DNA of 43,730 nt from an archaeon (GTDB lineage Archaea > Nanobdellota > Nanobdellia > Woesearchaeales > GW2011-AR9): contig JAHFQW010000014.1 in assembly GCA_023259115.1 (NCBI GenBank), positions 1 to 43,730 of the forward strand, written 5' to 3'. Position numbers and translations under genes: made by a program. Of the stretch, positions 14,346 through 23,106 are shown piece by piece. The first letter of the stretch is position 1. Each line of letters begins with the position of its first letter. The notes beneath the pieces are model-generated. The model was given only the letters and a program-made list of their open reading frames with translations. It did not search any database and was not told the DNA's origin.

Positions 14346-15980
14346 TTAGTTATGGAGGGTATATCTTATTTTTATTTCTTTTTTGTATTGTTGAATCTGC
14401 TGTTTGGTATGTTGTGCTGTCCAGTTTAATTTTGGAGCCATGATTTTTGCAACGGTTTGAATGCAATCAAGTCCTTGGTTTTCGCCAGAGCCGATACCGG
14501 TGCGGCGCAAGAGAAAATCAGAGAGAGTTTTGACGTGTTCGTGTTCGATGCAATAATAAATCTGGGCGAGAATATCGGGGTGGTATTGAGATATTCTTTT
14601 ATTTAGGCTTTTGTTGTGCTCACAGTATGCGAGAATTTTTTGATGTTCTGTGCCGAACATATCAATGAGGTATTGGGCTTGTTCGCGGTCTAGATGATAT
14701 GTGTTTTCGATTGTTGAGAGATGATCTTTGCTGTATTGCTCAATATTTTTAATGTTGCCGCCAAAGAGAGGAGTACTCTTGGTTTGGGAGCGCTTGATGT
14801 TTTTAACGATGCAGGGAGGTAGTTTAGATTGTAGAGTGTTAATTGTTTCTTGGGCGAGGCTGCGATTGGTGGTGATTTTTCCAGAGATGATTGAGAGGTA
14901 GCCAGTGATGCCGTCTTGTTGGTAGTCGTGAATGATGTGGCTGCGGGGGATGTCACCAGGTGCTTCTTTACGAATACTGGGCAGTGGGCGAACGCCGGCG
15001 TAGGCATGAATTATTTTTTGTGTTGTGAGTTGGGCGTCGGGAAAGAGGCGATTGGTTTCGTCGAGGAAGTATTGCGCTTCTTTTGTGGTGGGATAGACAG
15101 TTTCTAATTTTCCGTGAAAAGGAATGTCGGTTGTGCCAATGAGGATGTATTTGCGCCAGGGGATGATAAAAATAGGGCGACGATCGTGGTATGCTTCAAC
15201 GTAGATGGCGCGTCGGGGGGCGGATTTCCATGGTTTTACTACAATATGGCTGCCTTTGGTGCCGCCAATTTCAAGAGAGAGAGGACCAAGGGATTTTATT
15301 AATTCGTTGGTTTGATCTACCCAGGGACCGGAGGCGTTGATGACAAGAGAGGCGTAGTAGGTTTGTTGTTGTTTTGTGAGGAGATCTTGTGTTTGCACAC
15401 CAATAACAGTTTTATTTTGAGTGAGGATTTTTGTGACGTGATGATAATTTTTGACAATGGCGCCGGCATGCTGGGCGCTTAAGATGTTGGCAAGACAGAG
15501 GCGTTCGGGAAAGTTGACTTGACCGTCATAGTAGGCAACGGCGCCATTTAATTGAGCGGTTTCGATGCCGGGTTCAACGAGTTTGACGAGATTCGCATTT
15601 TTCCAATAGGTATGCCACGGAAGAGATTTGAGGAATGAGAGGAAATCATAGCCAATCATGCCCAGACGCAGATACCATAAATCACGGGTGCTATGGAGAT
15701 AGTTAGGAATGAGAAAATGCAGAGGACGCACGAGATGGGGTGCGGTTTTGAGCAAATATTCTCGTTCCTGCAAGGCTTCAAAAACAAGACCAAATTCGAA
15801 TTGTTCTAGATAGCGCAGACCGCCGTGGATAAGACGGGAAGAATATTGGGTTGTGCCTGAAGCAAAATCGTTTTTTTCGAGTAGAATGACGCGAAGGCCA
15901 CGTGTTTGGGCTTCTCTTGCAATAGCGGCGCCATTGATACCGCCTCCTATAATAATTATGTCAAACTCTTCTGGATTCAT
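14346..15980 (-). CDS. glpD: FAD-dependent glycerol-3-phosphate dehydrogenase (GlpD/GlpA-like)
   Basis: The enzyme oxidises glycerol-3-phosphate to dihydroxyacetone phosphate at the membrane, passing electrons to quinone or another acceptor. Motifs include IIIGGGINGAAIAREA, LLEKNDFASGTTQYSSRLIHGGLRYLE broken across residues 32-58, INASGPWVD, and GTTDIPF with GVRPLP. The length of 544 matches GlpD. The ATG at 15980 is preferred, because a TTTTTATT box is centred 26 nt upstream (about 16006). It is followed by a HAD phosphatase in the same operon. Archaeal lipids use glycerol-1-phosphate, so this enzyme is more likely catabolic. Confidence 0.92.
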   Translation of the reverse strand: MNPEEFDIIIIGGGINGAAIAREAQTRGLRVILLEKNDFASGTTQYSSRLIHGGLRYLEQFEFGLVFEALQEREYLLKTAPHLVRPLHFLIPNYLHSTRDLWYLRLGMIGYDFLSFLKSLPWHTYWKNANLVKLVEPGIETAQLNGAVAYYDGQVNFPERLCLANILSAQHAGAIVKNYHHVTKILTQNKTVIGVQTQDLLTKQQQTYYASLVINASGPWVDQTNELIKSLGPLSLEIGGTKGSHIVVKPWKSAPRRAIYVEAYHDRRPIFIIPWRKYILIGTTDIPFHGKLETVYPTTKEAQYFLDETNRLFPDAQLTTQKIIHAYAGVRPLPSIRKEAPGDIPRSHIIHDYQQDGITGYLSIISGKITTNRSLAQETINTLQSKLPPCIVKNIKRSQTKSTPLFGGNIKNIEQYSKDHLSTIENTYHLDREQAQYLIDMFGTEHQKILAYCEHNKSLNKRISQYHPDILAQIYYCIEHEHVKTLSDFLLRRTGIGSGENQGLDCIQTVAKIMAPKLNWTAQHTKQQIQQYKKEIKIRYTLHN

Positions 15981-16067
15981 GAGTGGTAGAAGATTAATCA
16001 AGAATAAAAAGGTTTTGATTTAAAATTGAGTATTTGAGATATTGAAAAAAAAAGTATAGGGAATGTT

Positions 16068-16092
16068 AAAAAAGAAAATTTAAAAAAAAGAT
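16068..16092 (-). terminator. Oligo-T terminator after the DUF5679-like gene
   Basis: Read on the minus strand, the stretch just past the stop contains T8 and T6 runs (TCTTTTTTTTAAATTTTCTTT), as expected for archaeal termination. It lies 5' of the glpD promoter. Confidence 0.5.
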
Positions 16093-16103
16093 AAAATGAA
16101 TAA

Positions 16104-16277
16104 TTATTTCTTTGCACCAAGAATTCTAAACATAGTTGTACCACATTTAGGGCATTTTCCTTTCATTGCTCTTCGGGTAACGCCGCCTTTGCCTTTCATT
16201 GCTACTTCTTTACCATCAGCCATTTGCCGCTTGGCTTTACACTTAACACAATATCCTTCTACACCTGCTACTGCCAT
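16104..16277 (-). CDS. DUF5679-like zinc-ribbon protein (57 residues)
   Basis: This short gene encodes a 57-residue zinc ribbon: CVKCKAKRQM near the N-terminus and GKCPKCGTTMFRI near the C-terminus, with basic residues between. The pattern, including the closing GT-MFRI segment, matches DUF5679 as remembered. This domain is common in small archaeal proteins and of unknown function, perhaps nucleic-acid binding. A GAGGTG ribosome site lies 7 nt before the ATG. The longer frame on the opposite strand here is its complement. A T-rich stretch follows the stop. Confidence 0.8.
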   Translation of the reverse strand: MAVAGVEGYCVKCKAKRQMADGKEVAMKGKGGVTRRAMKGKCPKCGTTMFRILGAKK

Positions 16278-16474
16278 TTTAACACCTCAATGTTTTCTTT
16301 TTTTAATACGATTTTTCTTTTTCGAATAAGACTTTTCTATTTAACGTGGTTTCTTCTTAAAAAGCTTTCGTAAAATTACTTTAAAATAGATTGAAATGAC
16401 TCTTTTGAAGTAGTATTTTAGACGCTTATCTTAATTGTCATTTGGATTGAATCACTATTTTACTCTATTGATAA

Positions 16475-18895
16475 CTACCTCACTATTCCCACTTTTAACT
16501 TAAATTGTTCTGTTTCTTTGTGTGTCTCGCCAGAGTATACAATCTCTTTGGCGTTTAATACGGCTTTCAAATCGTCTTCAATTAATTTTAACTTACTTTC
16601 AATTTCTTCGCCAACGATCACTAATTGTTTTAATTCTTCTTTCATGGACAATTGATGTTCCGATTTATATTTGCGTACGGTGTTAATGATATCTACTCCT
16701 CTATCGCCGGCATCAGTGGCTTTTATTTCATGTGTTTTTGGCCAGGAAGAAATATGGATACTTTGTTTTTTTTCGTGCTGGGCAAAATATAATTGATAGA
16801 TCTCTTCGGTTATGTGGGGCATGAGAGGAGCGGTGATTTTGAGAATAGAGAGCAGAGAGTGATAGAGAACATATTGAGCGCTCTTTTTGTTTTCGAGACC
16901 ACGAGCTTGGGCGTTGTAGAGGCGATCTTTGACTATTTCGAGATAATGGTCACAAAAAGTGTGCCAGAAGAATTGATCGATTGCGGCTTTGGTTTTGCTG
17001 TATTCATATTCTTCAAAAGAGGAAGTGCTCTGGATGATGACGTTGTTTAATTGATGGAGCATCCAGGCGTCAAATTCGGTGGTTATTTTTATTTTTTCTT
17101 GAGGATCGAAGTCTTCTAAATGGAGGAGAGCGAATTTAGAGGCGTTCCATAATTTTGTTACAAATTTTTGGCCGGTAAGAAGATCTTTTTCCATGAATGG
17201 CAAGTCGTCGCCTAACTTTGAGCCGGCAGCCCAAAATCGCAATGCGTCCGCGGAGAATTTTTCAATCATGAGTTGAGGTTCAACGATATTACCTAATGAT
17301 TTGGACATTTTTCGGCCTTGGGGGTCTTGAGCGTGGCCAGAAATCATGACACGTTTCCAGGGAACTCTAGAGTGGTGGAAGACACTTTTGACAACGCTAT
17401 AAAATAACCAAGTGCGAATAATGTCATGGGCTTGGGGACGCAATGAGAATGGTTTATCTTGATAGGGATAGTTATATTCGCCTTGGTGCTGCCAGTTACT
17501 GGCAATTTCGCATGTGACAGAGGATGTTGCCCAGGTGTCAAAGACGTCTTTTTCACCTTGAAGATTGCTGTTGCCGCAACTGCAGGGTTTATGTGGTTTT
17601 TGCAAAGTGGGGTCACAGGGGAGTTGGTCAAGTGTGGGGAGAATATGTGAACCGCAGGATTCGCAACTCCATACAGGAATAGGAATGCCAAAGTGGCGTT
17701 GCCGAGAGATGCACCAATCCCAATTTAGGTTTTGCACCCAGTGATCATAGCGCACTTTCATGTGAGGTGGATACCAGGTGATTTGATTACCGGCGTCGAG
17801 AAGTTCTTCTTTACGGTCTAAGATTTTAATATACCATTGTTTGGTTTTTAGAAATTCGATTGCGGTTTTACAGCGCTCATGCACATTGACGGCGTGGGTA
17901 ATCTCTTTTTGGTTTAGGAGCAAATTTTGTTCTTTTAATTTATCAATGATGGCTTTACGGGCGTCTTTGATTTTTAAGCCTTGGAATTCTTGGGCGAGGT
18001 TGTTGAGTTTGCCGTATTTTTCAAAGATGACACGCAGAGGAAGGTTGTGACGATACCATTTTTCTACATCTTCTTTATCACCAAATGTGCAGACCATCAT
18101 GAGACCTGTTCCTTTATCTTGATCGACGTTTTCATCGGCAAGAATGGGCACTTCGTAATTGAATAACGGAACTTTTGCACATTTTCCTTTGAGTGATTGA
18201 TAACGAGGATCTTGGGGATTGTAGACGAGAGCGACACAGGCAGGGATTAGCTCAGGCCTGGTAGTTGCAATGATTAATTCTTGAGAACCGCAGTGAAATT
18301 TTATTTCATTGAAATGGCTTGAGAGATCAACGGATTCAAATTCAGCTTGGGCGATGGCGGTTTGGCAGGAAACGCACCACGAGATAGGAGATTCTTGCTG
18401 ATAGATACGACCTTTTTTGTATAAATCCAGAAAGGAGGCTTGCGAGACGATTTGAGAATGTGGATTGATTGTGGAATAGGAGCGTTTAAAGTCGGCGGAC
18501 ATGCCTATACTTTTCCAGCTTTGGATGAAGAGGGGCTTTTCTTCTTTGATGACGTCGTTGCAGATGGTTATGAATTCTTCGCGTGACATTTTGGTTGAGA
18601 GAATTTTCTTTTTTTGTTCGACTAAACGTTCTGTAGGCAGGCCGTTGTCATCTGTGCCAAAAGGGAAGAAGACGTTTTTGCCACGCAGACGTTGATAGCG
18701 CACAATGATGTCTTGCTGGGTATAACTAAATGCATGACCCATATGCATTTTGCCTGAGACAGTGGGAGGCGGGGTGTCGACGCTGTAGGTTTCTAATGCA
18801 GGATTAGGATGATAGGCGTAGATGTCGTTCTCTTCCCAGTATTTTTGCCAGCGGGGTTCGGCAACTTTGGGATTGTAATGTTGTGGAAGTTCCAT
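16475..18895 (-). CDS. valS: Valyl-tRNA synthetase
   Basis: This class Ia synthetase of 806 residues charges tRNA-Val. The HIGH-type motif is HMGH (51-54), followed by FFPFGTDDNGLPTERLVE. The editing CP1 domain carries TTRPELIPACVALVYNP. Zinc-finger-like cysteines (CESCGSH...PCSCGNSN) and KMSKSLGN near residue 527 follow, then the anticodon-binding helical domain. The length is normal for archaeal ValRS. A TATTTAAAAAA box (18918-18928) is centred about 27 nt before the ATG, so it is probably leaderless. Confidence 0.97.
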   Translation of the reverse strand: MELPQHYNPKVAEPRWQKYWEENDIYAYHPNPALETYSVDTPPPTVSGKMHMGHAFSYTQQDIIVRYQRLRGKNVFFPFGTDDNGLPTERLVEQKKKILSTKMSREEFITICNDVIKEEKPLFIQSWKSIGMSADFKRSYSTINPHSQIVSQASFLDLYKKGRIYQQESPISWCVSCQTAIAQAEFESVDLSSHFNEIKFHCGSQELIIATTRPELIPACVALVYNPQDPRYQSLKGKCAKVPLFNYEVPILADENVDQDKGTGLMMVCTFGDKEDVEKWYRHNLPLRVIFEKYGKLNNLAQEFQGLKIKDARKAIIDKLKEQNLLLNQKEITHAVNVHERCKTAIEFLKTKQWYIKILDRKEELLDAGNQITWYPPHMKVRYDHWVQNLNWDWCISRQRHFGIPIPVWSCESCGSHILPTLDQLPCDPTLQKPHKPCSCGNSNLQGEKDVFDTWATSSVTCEIASNWQHQGEYNYPYQDKPFSLRPQAHDIIRTWLFYSVVKSVFHHSRVPWKRVMISGHAQDPQGRKMSKSLGNIVEPQLMIEKFSADALRFWAAGSKLGDDLPFMEKDLLTGQKFVTKLWNASKFALLHLEDFDPQEKIKITTEFDAWMLHQLNNVIIQSTSSFEEYEYSKTKAAIDQFFWHTFCDHYLEIVKDRLYNAQARGLENKKSAQYVLYHSLLSILKITAPLMPHITEEIYQLYFAQHEKKQSIHISSWPKTHEIKATDAGDRGVDIINTVRKYKSEHQLSMKEELKQLVIVGEEIESKLKLIEDDLKAVLNAKEIVYSGETHKETEQFKLKVGIVR

Positions 18896-18917
18896 GTATT
18901 GAATGGGATTGAGGGAG

Positions 18918-18928
18918 TATTTAAAAAA
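18918..18928 (-). promoter_or_regulatory. TATA box of valS
   Basis: The AT-rich box TTTTTTAAATA (minus strand) is centred about 27 nt upstream of the valS ATG at 18895. The rest of 18896-19095 is the divergent promoter space shared with the MazG gene and contains direct repeats of TTAGATAT near 19040-19055. Confidence 0.5.
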
Positions 18929-19095
18929 GTAGTTGTTGGAAATGGTGCAGAGAAGATTTTATATTGAGTGTGTTGAGATATGTGGTTTTGATTATGTCTT
19001 TTTGTTTTTATTTATCTTTAAATACACAACGGTCTTTTATTTAGATATATTTAGATATTGAATTTATTAGAAGAGATTCAAAGAGAGGTGGAAAT

Positions 19096-19413
19096 ATGAC
19101 TTTAGAAGATATTGGGAGAAAAGCAAATGAGTTAGAAACAGAAGTTGGGTTGACAATTGATGATGTGTTACATAAAGTGACACAAGAGGCAGGAGAGTTT
19201 AATGATGCGGTGCAAAAATATAGAGGGAGATATTGTAAAACTAAAGATGGAACAACAACGAAAATAGAACAAGAAGTGGGAGATCTTTTCTTTAATGTGA
19301 TTTCGGTGTGTTATAGATTAGGAATAAACCCAGACAATCTTCCACAATATGCCAGAAATACTCTTGTTAAATTTGAGGAGAGAAAAGAGCTTTATAAACA
19401 AAATCAATGTTAA
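19096..19413 (+). CDS. MazG-like nucleotide pyrophosphohydrolase
   Basis: This all-helical protein of 105 residues has the MazG metal-binding pattern: an EAGEFNDAV helix followed by EQEVGDLFFNV, which supply the EExxE and ExxD acidic ligands. Such enzymes split (d)NTPs or aberrant nucleotides to the monophosphate and pyrophosphate as housecleaning. It is preceded by a GAGGTG ribosome site 7 nt before the ATG. It diverges from valS and has no evident operon partner. Confidence 0.85.
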   Translation: MTLEDIGRKANELETEVGLTIDDVLHKVTQEAGEFNDAVQKYRGRYCKTKDGTTTKIEQEVGDLFFNVISVCYRLGINPDNLPQYARNTLVKFEERKELYKQNQC

Positions 19414-19447
19414 TTGTCTTGTACAGTGAAGAACAATGCCAAAAAGA

Positions 19448-19457
19448 TTTATAAATA
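19448..19457 (+). promoter_or_regulatory. TATA box of the Zn-ribbon/aEF1B operon
   Basis: TTTATAAATA is centred about 26 nt before the ATG of the zinc-ribbon gene at 19478. It is one of the clearest leaderless promoters in the window. Confidence 0.65.
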
Positions 19458-19477
19458 GGCCCTGAATTTAGCTTGGT

Positions 19478-19648
19478 ATGGAAAGCAAAATATGTTTGTC
19501 ATGTAAGAAAAAAGTTGCAAATAATCCGGGAAGTGTGACGTTCTCATGCCCTAGTTGTGGACAGTATGAGTTAGTGAGATGTTCATTCTGTAGAACAAAT
19601 GCAGTGAAGTATAGCTGTCCGGGATGTAAGTTTGTTGGACCGAACTGA
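19478..19648 (+). CDS. Zn-ribbon RNA-binding protein (DUF1610/COG2888 type)
   Basis: This protein of 56 residues has four CxxC pairs: CLSC (6-9), CPSC (24-27), CSFC (35-38) and CPGC (47-50). This is the two-zinc-ribbon layout of the small archaeal translation-associated protein often found directly before the EF-1 beta gene, as here. It probably binds RNA or the ribosome. The clear TATA box 26 nt upstream of the ATG supports the start. The aEF1B gene follows by 23 nt with a GAGG site. Confidence 0.9.
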   Translation: MESKICLSCKKKVANNPGSVTFSCPSCGQYELVRCSFCRTNAVKYSCPGCKFVGPN

Positions 19649-19671
19649 AATTATCTTTTGAGGAATACAAA

Positions 19672-19950
19672 ATGGCCAGAGCAGTTATTACGTTTAAGAT
19701 TATGCCGGAAGATCCGGATGTGGATTTAGAACAGATTAAAATGGAAGCGTTACGTATTGCCAAAGAAAATGGTGCATTAGGAGAAATGCAGTCGAAAATT
19801 GAACCGATTGCGTTTGGCTTGAATGCCGTGTTGATTCTGGCGATGTATACGGTGGAAGGCAGTGATTTTGATGCTATTGCACATAAGATGAGCGAGATTA
19901 CGGGTGTGCAGTCGGCGGAGATTGCGAAGATGGATTTACCGCTAGGGTAG
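19672..19950 (+). CDS. ef1b: Translation elongation factor aEF1B (EF-1 beta)
   Basis: This factor of 92 residues is the small archaeal guanine-nucleotide exchange factor that recharges aEF1A with GTP. The ferredoxin-like fold signature is clear: an ARAVITFKIMPEDPDVDLE opening, then IEPIAFGLNAVLILAMY and EGSDFDAIAHKMSEITGVQS. The length is standard (about 88-92). TGAGGA upstream serves as ribosome site. It is co-transcribed with the preceding zinc-ribbon gene, an arrangement widely conserved in archaea. Confidence 0.96.
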   Translation: MARAVITFKIMPEDPDVDLEQIKMEALRIAKENGALGEMQSKIEPIAFGLNAVLILAMYTVEGSDFDAIAHKMSEITGVQSAEIAKMDLPLG

Positions 19951-19981
19951 ATTTTTATAGTTTGTTGTTTTTTCTTAGTCT

Positions 19982-20545
19982 ATGTTGCGAGAGGTAGGAG
20001 TTTGTGTTTTTGTGCTGTTAATTATAGGTTGTGTTTCTTCAAAACAGATAAATGAGTCTTCAGAACAGATAAAAGAGGTGGCGAATATGAAATTGAGCAG
20101 CCCGGTATTTGATCATGGTGGAAAAATTCCGTCTAAATATACTTGTGATGGCGAGAATGTGAATCCACCGTTGGTTATGAGTGGAATTCCTGCGGGTACA
20201 AAGAGTATGGCGTTACTCATGGATGATCCGGATATTCCTGATGCGGCGAAGAAGAATTATAATATAGAGGTGTGGGATCATTGGGTGATTTTTAACATGC
20301 CGCCCATTCCACAGAGTATTACAGAAGGGAAAGTGCAGGGGATATTAGGACGAAATACTCGAGGTAAGAATGAGTATGGCGGACCGTGTCCACCGGATCG
20401 GGAACATAGATATTTCTTTAAGTTGTATGCGTTAGATATGATGTTGCCGTTGAGCGAGGGGGCGTCAAAGAAAGAAGTGGAGGAGGCAATGAGGGGACAT
20501 ATTATTGCGCAGGCGGAGTTGATGGGGAGGTATGAGAGGACGTAA
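19982..20545 (+). CDS. PEBP/YbhB-family lipoprotein
   Basis: An N-terminal hydrophobic segment ending in the lipobox LIIGC (Cys17) predicts a membrane-anchored lipoprotein facing outside. The rest is a phosphatidylethanolamine-binding-protein fold of the bacterial/archaeal YbhB-YbcL type: PPLVMSGIP, DDPDIPD, DHWVIFNMPP and YGGPCPPDREHRYFFKLYALD. The ligand is unknown. The conserved anion pocket suggests a small phosphorylated or carboxylated molecule. A TTTTTATAG box is centred 26 nt before the ATG, so it is transcribed independently of aEF1B. Confidence 0.9.
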   Translation: MLREVGVCVFVLLIIGCVSSKQINESSEQIKEVANMKLSSPVFDHGGKIPSKYTCDGENVNPPLVMSGIPAGTKSMALLMDDPDIPDAAKKNYNIEVWDHWVIFNMPPIPQSITEGKVQGILGRNTRGKNEYGGPCPPDREHRYFFKLYALDMMLPLSEGASKKEVEEAMRGHIIAQAELMGRYERT

Positions 20546-20578
20546 GAGCGAGAATGGTGGATATAAGAAAAATAAACA

Positions 20579-21451
20579 TCAATCGATCTCGAGAGGAGAA
20601 CGCACCGCGAGATGTTCGTAGTGTTCTAATAAGGAGGGATTTTCTCGAAGTTCTCGTTGAAGATAATCTGAAACCGAGGGGTATACTTGAGCAAGTTGGG
20701 CTATTCTTTCGTTGAGGGTGAGAGGAGTTTGGTGAGAGGGAGTAGTTATTTTTGGGGAGAGAGATTCTGAGGCAGTGATGGCGCTTTGAGGGTTATTGAG
20801 AGGTACACCCCATAATCTTCGTCTACCCCATAAAAGATGGGCTTCAAAATAAGAACTGCCGGAACTTAAACTAGAGGAACATACTATCGGGCCGGGAAGA
20901 GCAATGGTTTGGATGTAGGTTGGATCCATAAGATAAATGTCAGTGCAGTAATACTGCTCAAGAAAAGACATGTTGATTCGTATATCAGAATCGCACCCAT
21001 AAATACATTCAATGAGTTTACGTTCTTCGGGTTGAAGGTTTTTTGCATAGTTTTTTGTATTAATAGTAAGAGATGCGAATGATTTGCTACCCCATTTTTT
21101 TAGACGCAGGAGAGATAAATCAATGATCGTTGTGTTTTCTGCTTTGATGGACGCGTAGGCTTCTTCGAAGTTAGGGTAATGATACTCGTTTCTAAAATTA
21201 GTTAGACTATAGATTTGTGCGCCATGACGTAGGGCTAAGTTTTCGAGTTCAGTGGTAATGGCTAATTTTGGAATGTTGTTATCTAAGAAATAAATAATGC
21301 CATTGGCAGTAGAGACACTTTCGGTTCTATATTCTTGGTTTGTCTGGCGCTCTTTGAGTACTTGATGCGCATGGAGCATTGTTCCGGGTTGAATGGTTCT
21401 ATAGGCGTGGCCTAAAACGCCAGTTATTAATTGGATATTTGCAGAGGGCAT
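20579..21451 (-). CDS. Hypothetical protein (290 residues), Trm1 operon
   Basis: No family is recognised in these 290 residues. There is no signal peptide or membrane span. The centre contains many aromatic and polar residues, including YGCDSDIRINMSFLEQYYCTD and a Ser-rich CSSSLSSGSSYFE stretch. The C-terminal 60 residues look helical (LTLNERIAQLAQVYPSVSDY). It is the third gene of a Trm1, 142-residue protein and 290-residue protein series on the minus strand with gaps of 6 and 23 nt, so a shared transcript is likely. A tRNA-related role would be a guess. Confidence 0.65.
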   Translation of the reverse strand: MPSANIQLITGVLGHAYRTIQPGTMLHAHQVLKERQTNQEYRTESVSTANGIIYFLDNNIPKLAITTELENLALRHGAQIYSLTNFRNEYHYPNFEEAYASIKAENTTIIDLSLLRLKKWGSKSFASLTINTKNYAKNLQPEERKLIECIYGCDSDIRINMSFLEQYYCTDIYLMDPTYIQTIALPGPIVCSSSLSSGSSYFEAHLLWGRRRLWGVPLNNPQSAITASESLSPKITTPSHQTPLTLNERIAQLAQVYPSVSDYLQRELRENPSLLEHYEHLAVRSPLEID

Positions 21452-21474
21452 GGTTTTGATTTAATTGGGTTTAA

Positions 21475-21903
21475 TTATGCAACACGACGTTGTGTGGTTG
21501 GCCAAAAGCTAAAAGATTGGTTTTTGGGTGAATATCCTACCACACGAGGGAATCCGGTTTTGCGGTCGTATTGATATTCCAATTGGTATTCTTTGCCAAA
21601 ATGAATTATGGCGAGGCCAGGGGAGATTATTTCACGCTCAACTTCGGGCTTATTTTTATTTGTTATGTGTATTGTGTCAAATAAGCTAAAATGCCAACGA
21701 TAGTTGGGGGAGAGAGATTGTTGCATCATTTGTCTGGTATCATACCATTTTAATGCTAATTCTATCTCCTCTCTTTGGGGAGCAGGAATTTCTATTTCAT
21801 TGCCGTATCTGTCGTAAGGAACGGTAAGATTTTTTGGTTGATGATGGTTTTGGTAGGCATTGAGGACGTGTTCGAGATTGTGAGGAGTTATTTTGAATGA
21901 CAT
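21475..21903 (-). CDS. Hypothetical protein (142 residues), Trm1 operon
   Basis: A soluble protein of unrecognised family. Its N-terminal half is helical and polar (NLEHVLNAYQNHHQ, REEIELALKWYDTRQ). The C-terminal half looks like beta strands (GLAIIHFGKEYQLEYQYD, GFPRVVGYSPK). It starts 6 nt after the Trm1 stop without its own ribosome site, suggesting translational coupling. The next gene is another unknown 23 nt on. The two unknowns may form a unit. Confidence 0.65.
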   Translation of the reverse strand: MSFKITPHNLEHVLNAYQNHHQPKNLTVPYDRYGNEIEIPAPQREEIELALKWYDTRQMMQQSLSPNYRWHFSLFDTIHITNKNKPEVEREIISPGLAIIHFGKEYQLEYQYDRKTGFPRVVGYSPKNQSFSFWPTTQRRVA

Positions 21904-21909
21904 TGGTTT

Positions 21910-23055
21910 TTATGAAGATAATGACTTTATTAAATTTATGATTTCCGCAAGGGATTTGTTTGTTTTGATTCCCGTAGGTGAGAAATGGGTTCGGGTGATG
22001 TGTGGAAATTTGAGGATATCTTCCATTTTATGAGGGTTTCGTTTAAGAATTCTGGCTATTTCATGCAAATCATAGAAACCGATACTATCCTGTGATGCTT
22101 CTTCTTTGAGGAGCGATACAAATTTCTGCTCTTCAGGAAAAGTATTATTTTCAGATATTTTTTGAATTAAATTTTGGTTGTGAAGTTTGCCTATCCATAA
22201 TGGGCCTGCGTATTGGAATTTGGTTTGGCAAATACAGGTTTCGTTATTGTAGAGGGAGGTTTTGAAGTTGAGGCAGTTGGGGCAGGAGAGGAAGTATTGG
22301 TGTTGTTTGAGGATGTCGTCGCAATGTTCTTTGCCTTTTTCGGATTGCAGGTATATTCTGAAATAATGGTCCTTGTGGTAGGAGAGAAGAGGGGTTAGAG
22401 CTTTATCAAATTGGACACCCAAGAGTTGGATTTTGCGGATGAGAATACGCAAGCCGATCTCGTGCATCATATAATTTTTGAGAGGGGTTGACCAATATTT
22501 GCGTTGGGTGACTTTGGGATATGTGCCGGTTAATGCGGCGGTGTCGGTTGCGGTGATGGCGAGAATACCATGGCGAGAGATTCGAGCAATCGCGGCACTC
22601 AGAAAAGGATTGGGAGAACCAAAAGGGTCTAACTCGATATAATCGGCATAGCCACAAAAATCACTGGGCTTTACGTTGTCATTAATACGATTGAGAAGGA
22701 AGAGAGAGGCTTCTTGGTTTCCAAGAGTGATTTTTTTTTGCAGAGGTTTTGATATTTTATTGAGGGTGAGATGCTGCTTAAAGACTTTTTTGAAGCGGGG
22801 ATTTTTGTCGTTGATGAAGAGGTGATTGATTTTATCTGGTTGTAATTCTTTGAGAAAACGCAGAGAACGAACACCGGAGCCGGCGAGATGGTCAACGATG
22901 TTCAGGTTGGTGTTTTCTATGCTGTTGAGCAGTAGAATTGCGAGGTTACGATTGGAGACCATGAGAGGATTGTAGAATGTTTCCATTTTGGCGTGGACGT
23001 CTCCTCTAGGTAAGGTGATGTTGAGTTTAATGGAATGTTCATGGATGAGGGGCAT
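21910..23055 (-). CDS. trm1: tRNA (guanine26-N2)-dimethyltransferase Trm1
   Basis: This SAM-dependent methyltransferase of 381 residues modifies G26 of tRNAs. The SAM site is LAGSGVRSLRFLKE near residue 58. The catalytic DPFGSPNPFL motif lies near residue 142. The C-terminal Trm1-specific domain holds CPNC...CICQ zinc-ligand-like cysteines and YAGPLWIGKL. The length is normal for archaeal Trm1. It diverges from aIF5B across about 50 nt and leads an operon with two unknown genes. Confidence 0.95.
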   Translation of the reverse strand: MPLIHEHSIKLNITLPRGDVHAKMETFYNPLMVSNRNLAILLLNSIENTNLNIVDHLAGSGVRSLRFLKELQPDKINHLFINDKNPRFKKVFKQHLTLNKISKPLQKKITLGNQEASLFLLNRINDNVKPSDFCGYADYIELDPFGSPNPFLSAAIARISRHGILAITATDTAALTGTYPKVTQRKYWSTPLKNYMMHEIGLRILIRKIQLLGVQFDKALTPLLSYHKDHYFRIYLQSEKGKEHCDDILKQHQYFLSCPNCLNFKTSLYNNETCICQTKFQYAGPLWIGKLHNQNLIQKISENNTFPEEQKFVSLLKEEASQDSIGFYDLHEIARILKRNPHKMEDILKFPHITRTHFSPTGIKTNKSLAEIINLIKSLSS

Positions 23056-23076
23056 AGAAGCATAATAGAGGAAAGG

Positions 23077-23086
23077 TTTAAAAAAA
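23077..23086 (+). promoter_or_regulatory. TATA box of aIF5B
   Basis: TTTAAAAAAA is centred about 26 nt before the ATG at 23107. This supports that start over the in-frame ATG at 23092 and other upstream starts, which would run into the divergent trm1 gene. Confidence 0.5.
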
Positions 23087-23106
23087 CTTTGATGGATTTA
23101 GTAAAT

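Noticed and set aside
16096-16329. Plus-strand 77-residue protein
   Set aside because: It is the complement of the DUF5679-like zinc-ribbon gene on the minus strand, which has CxxC pairs and a GAGGTG site.
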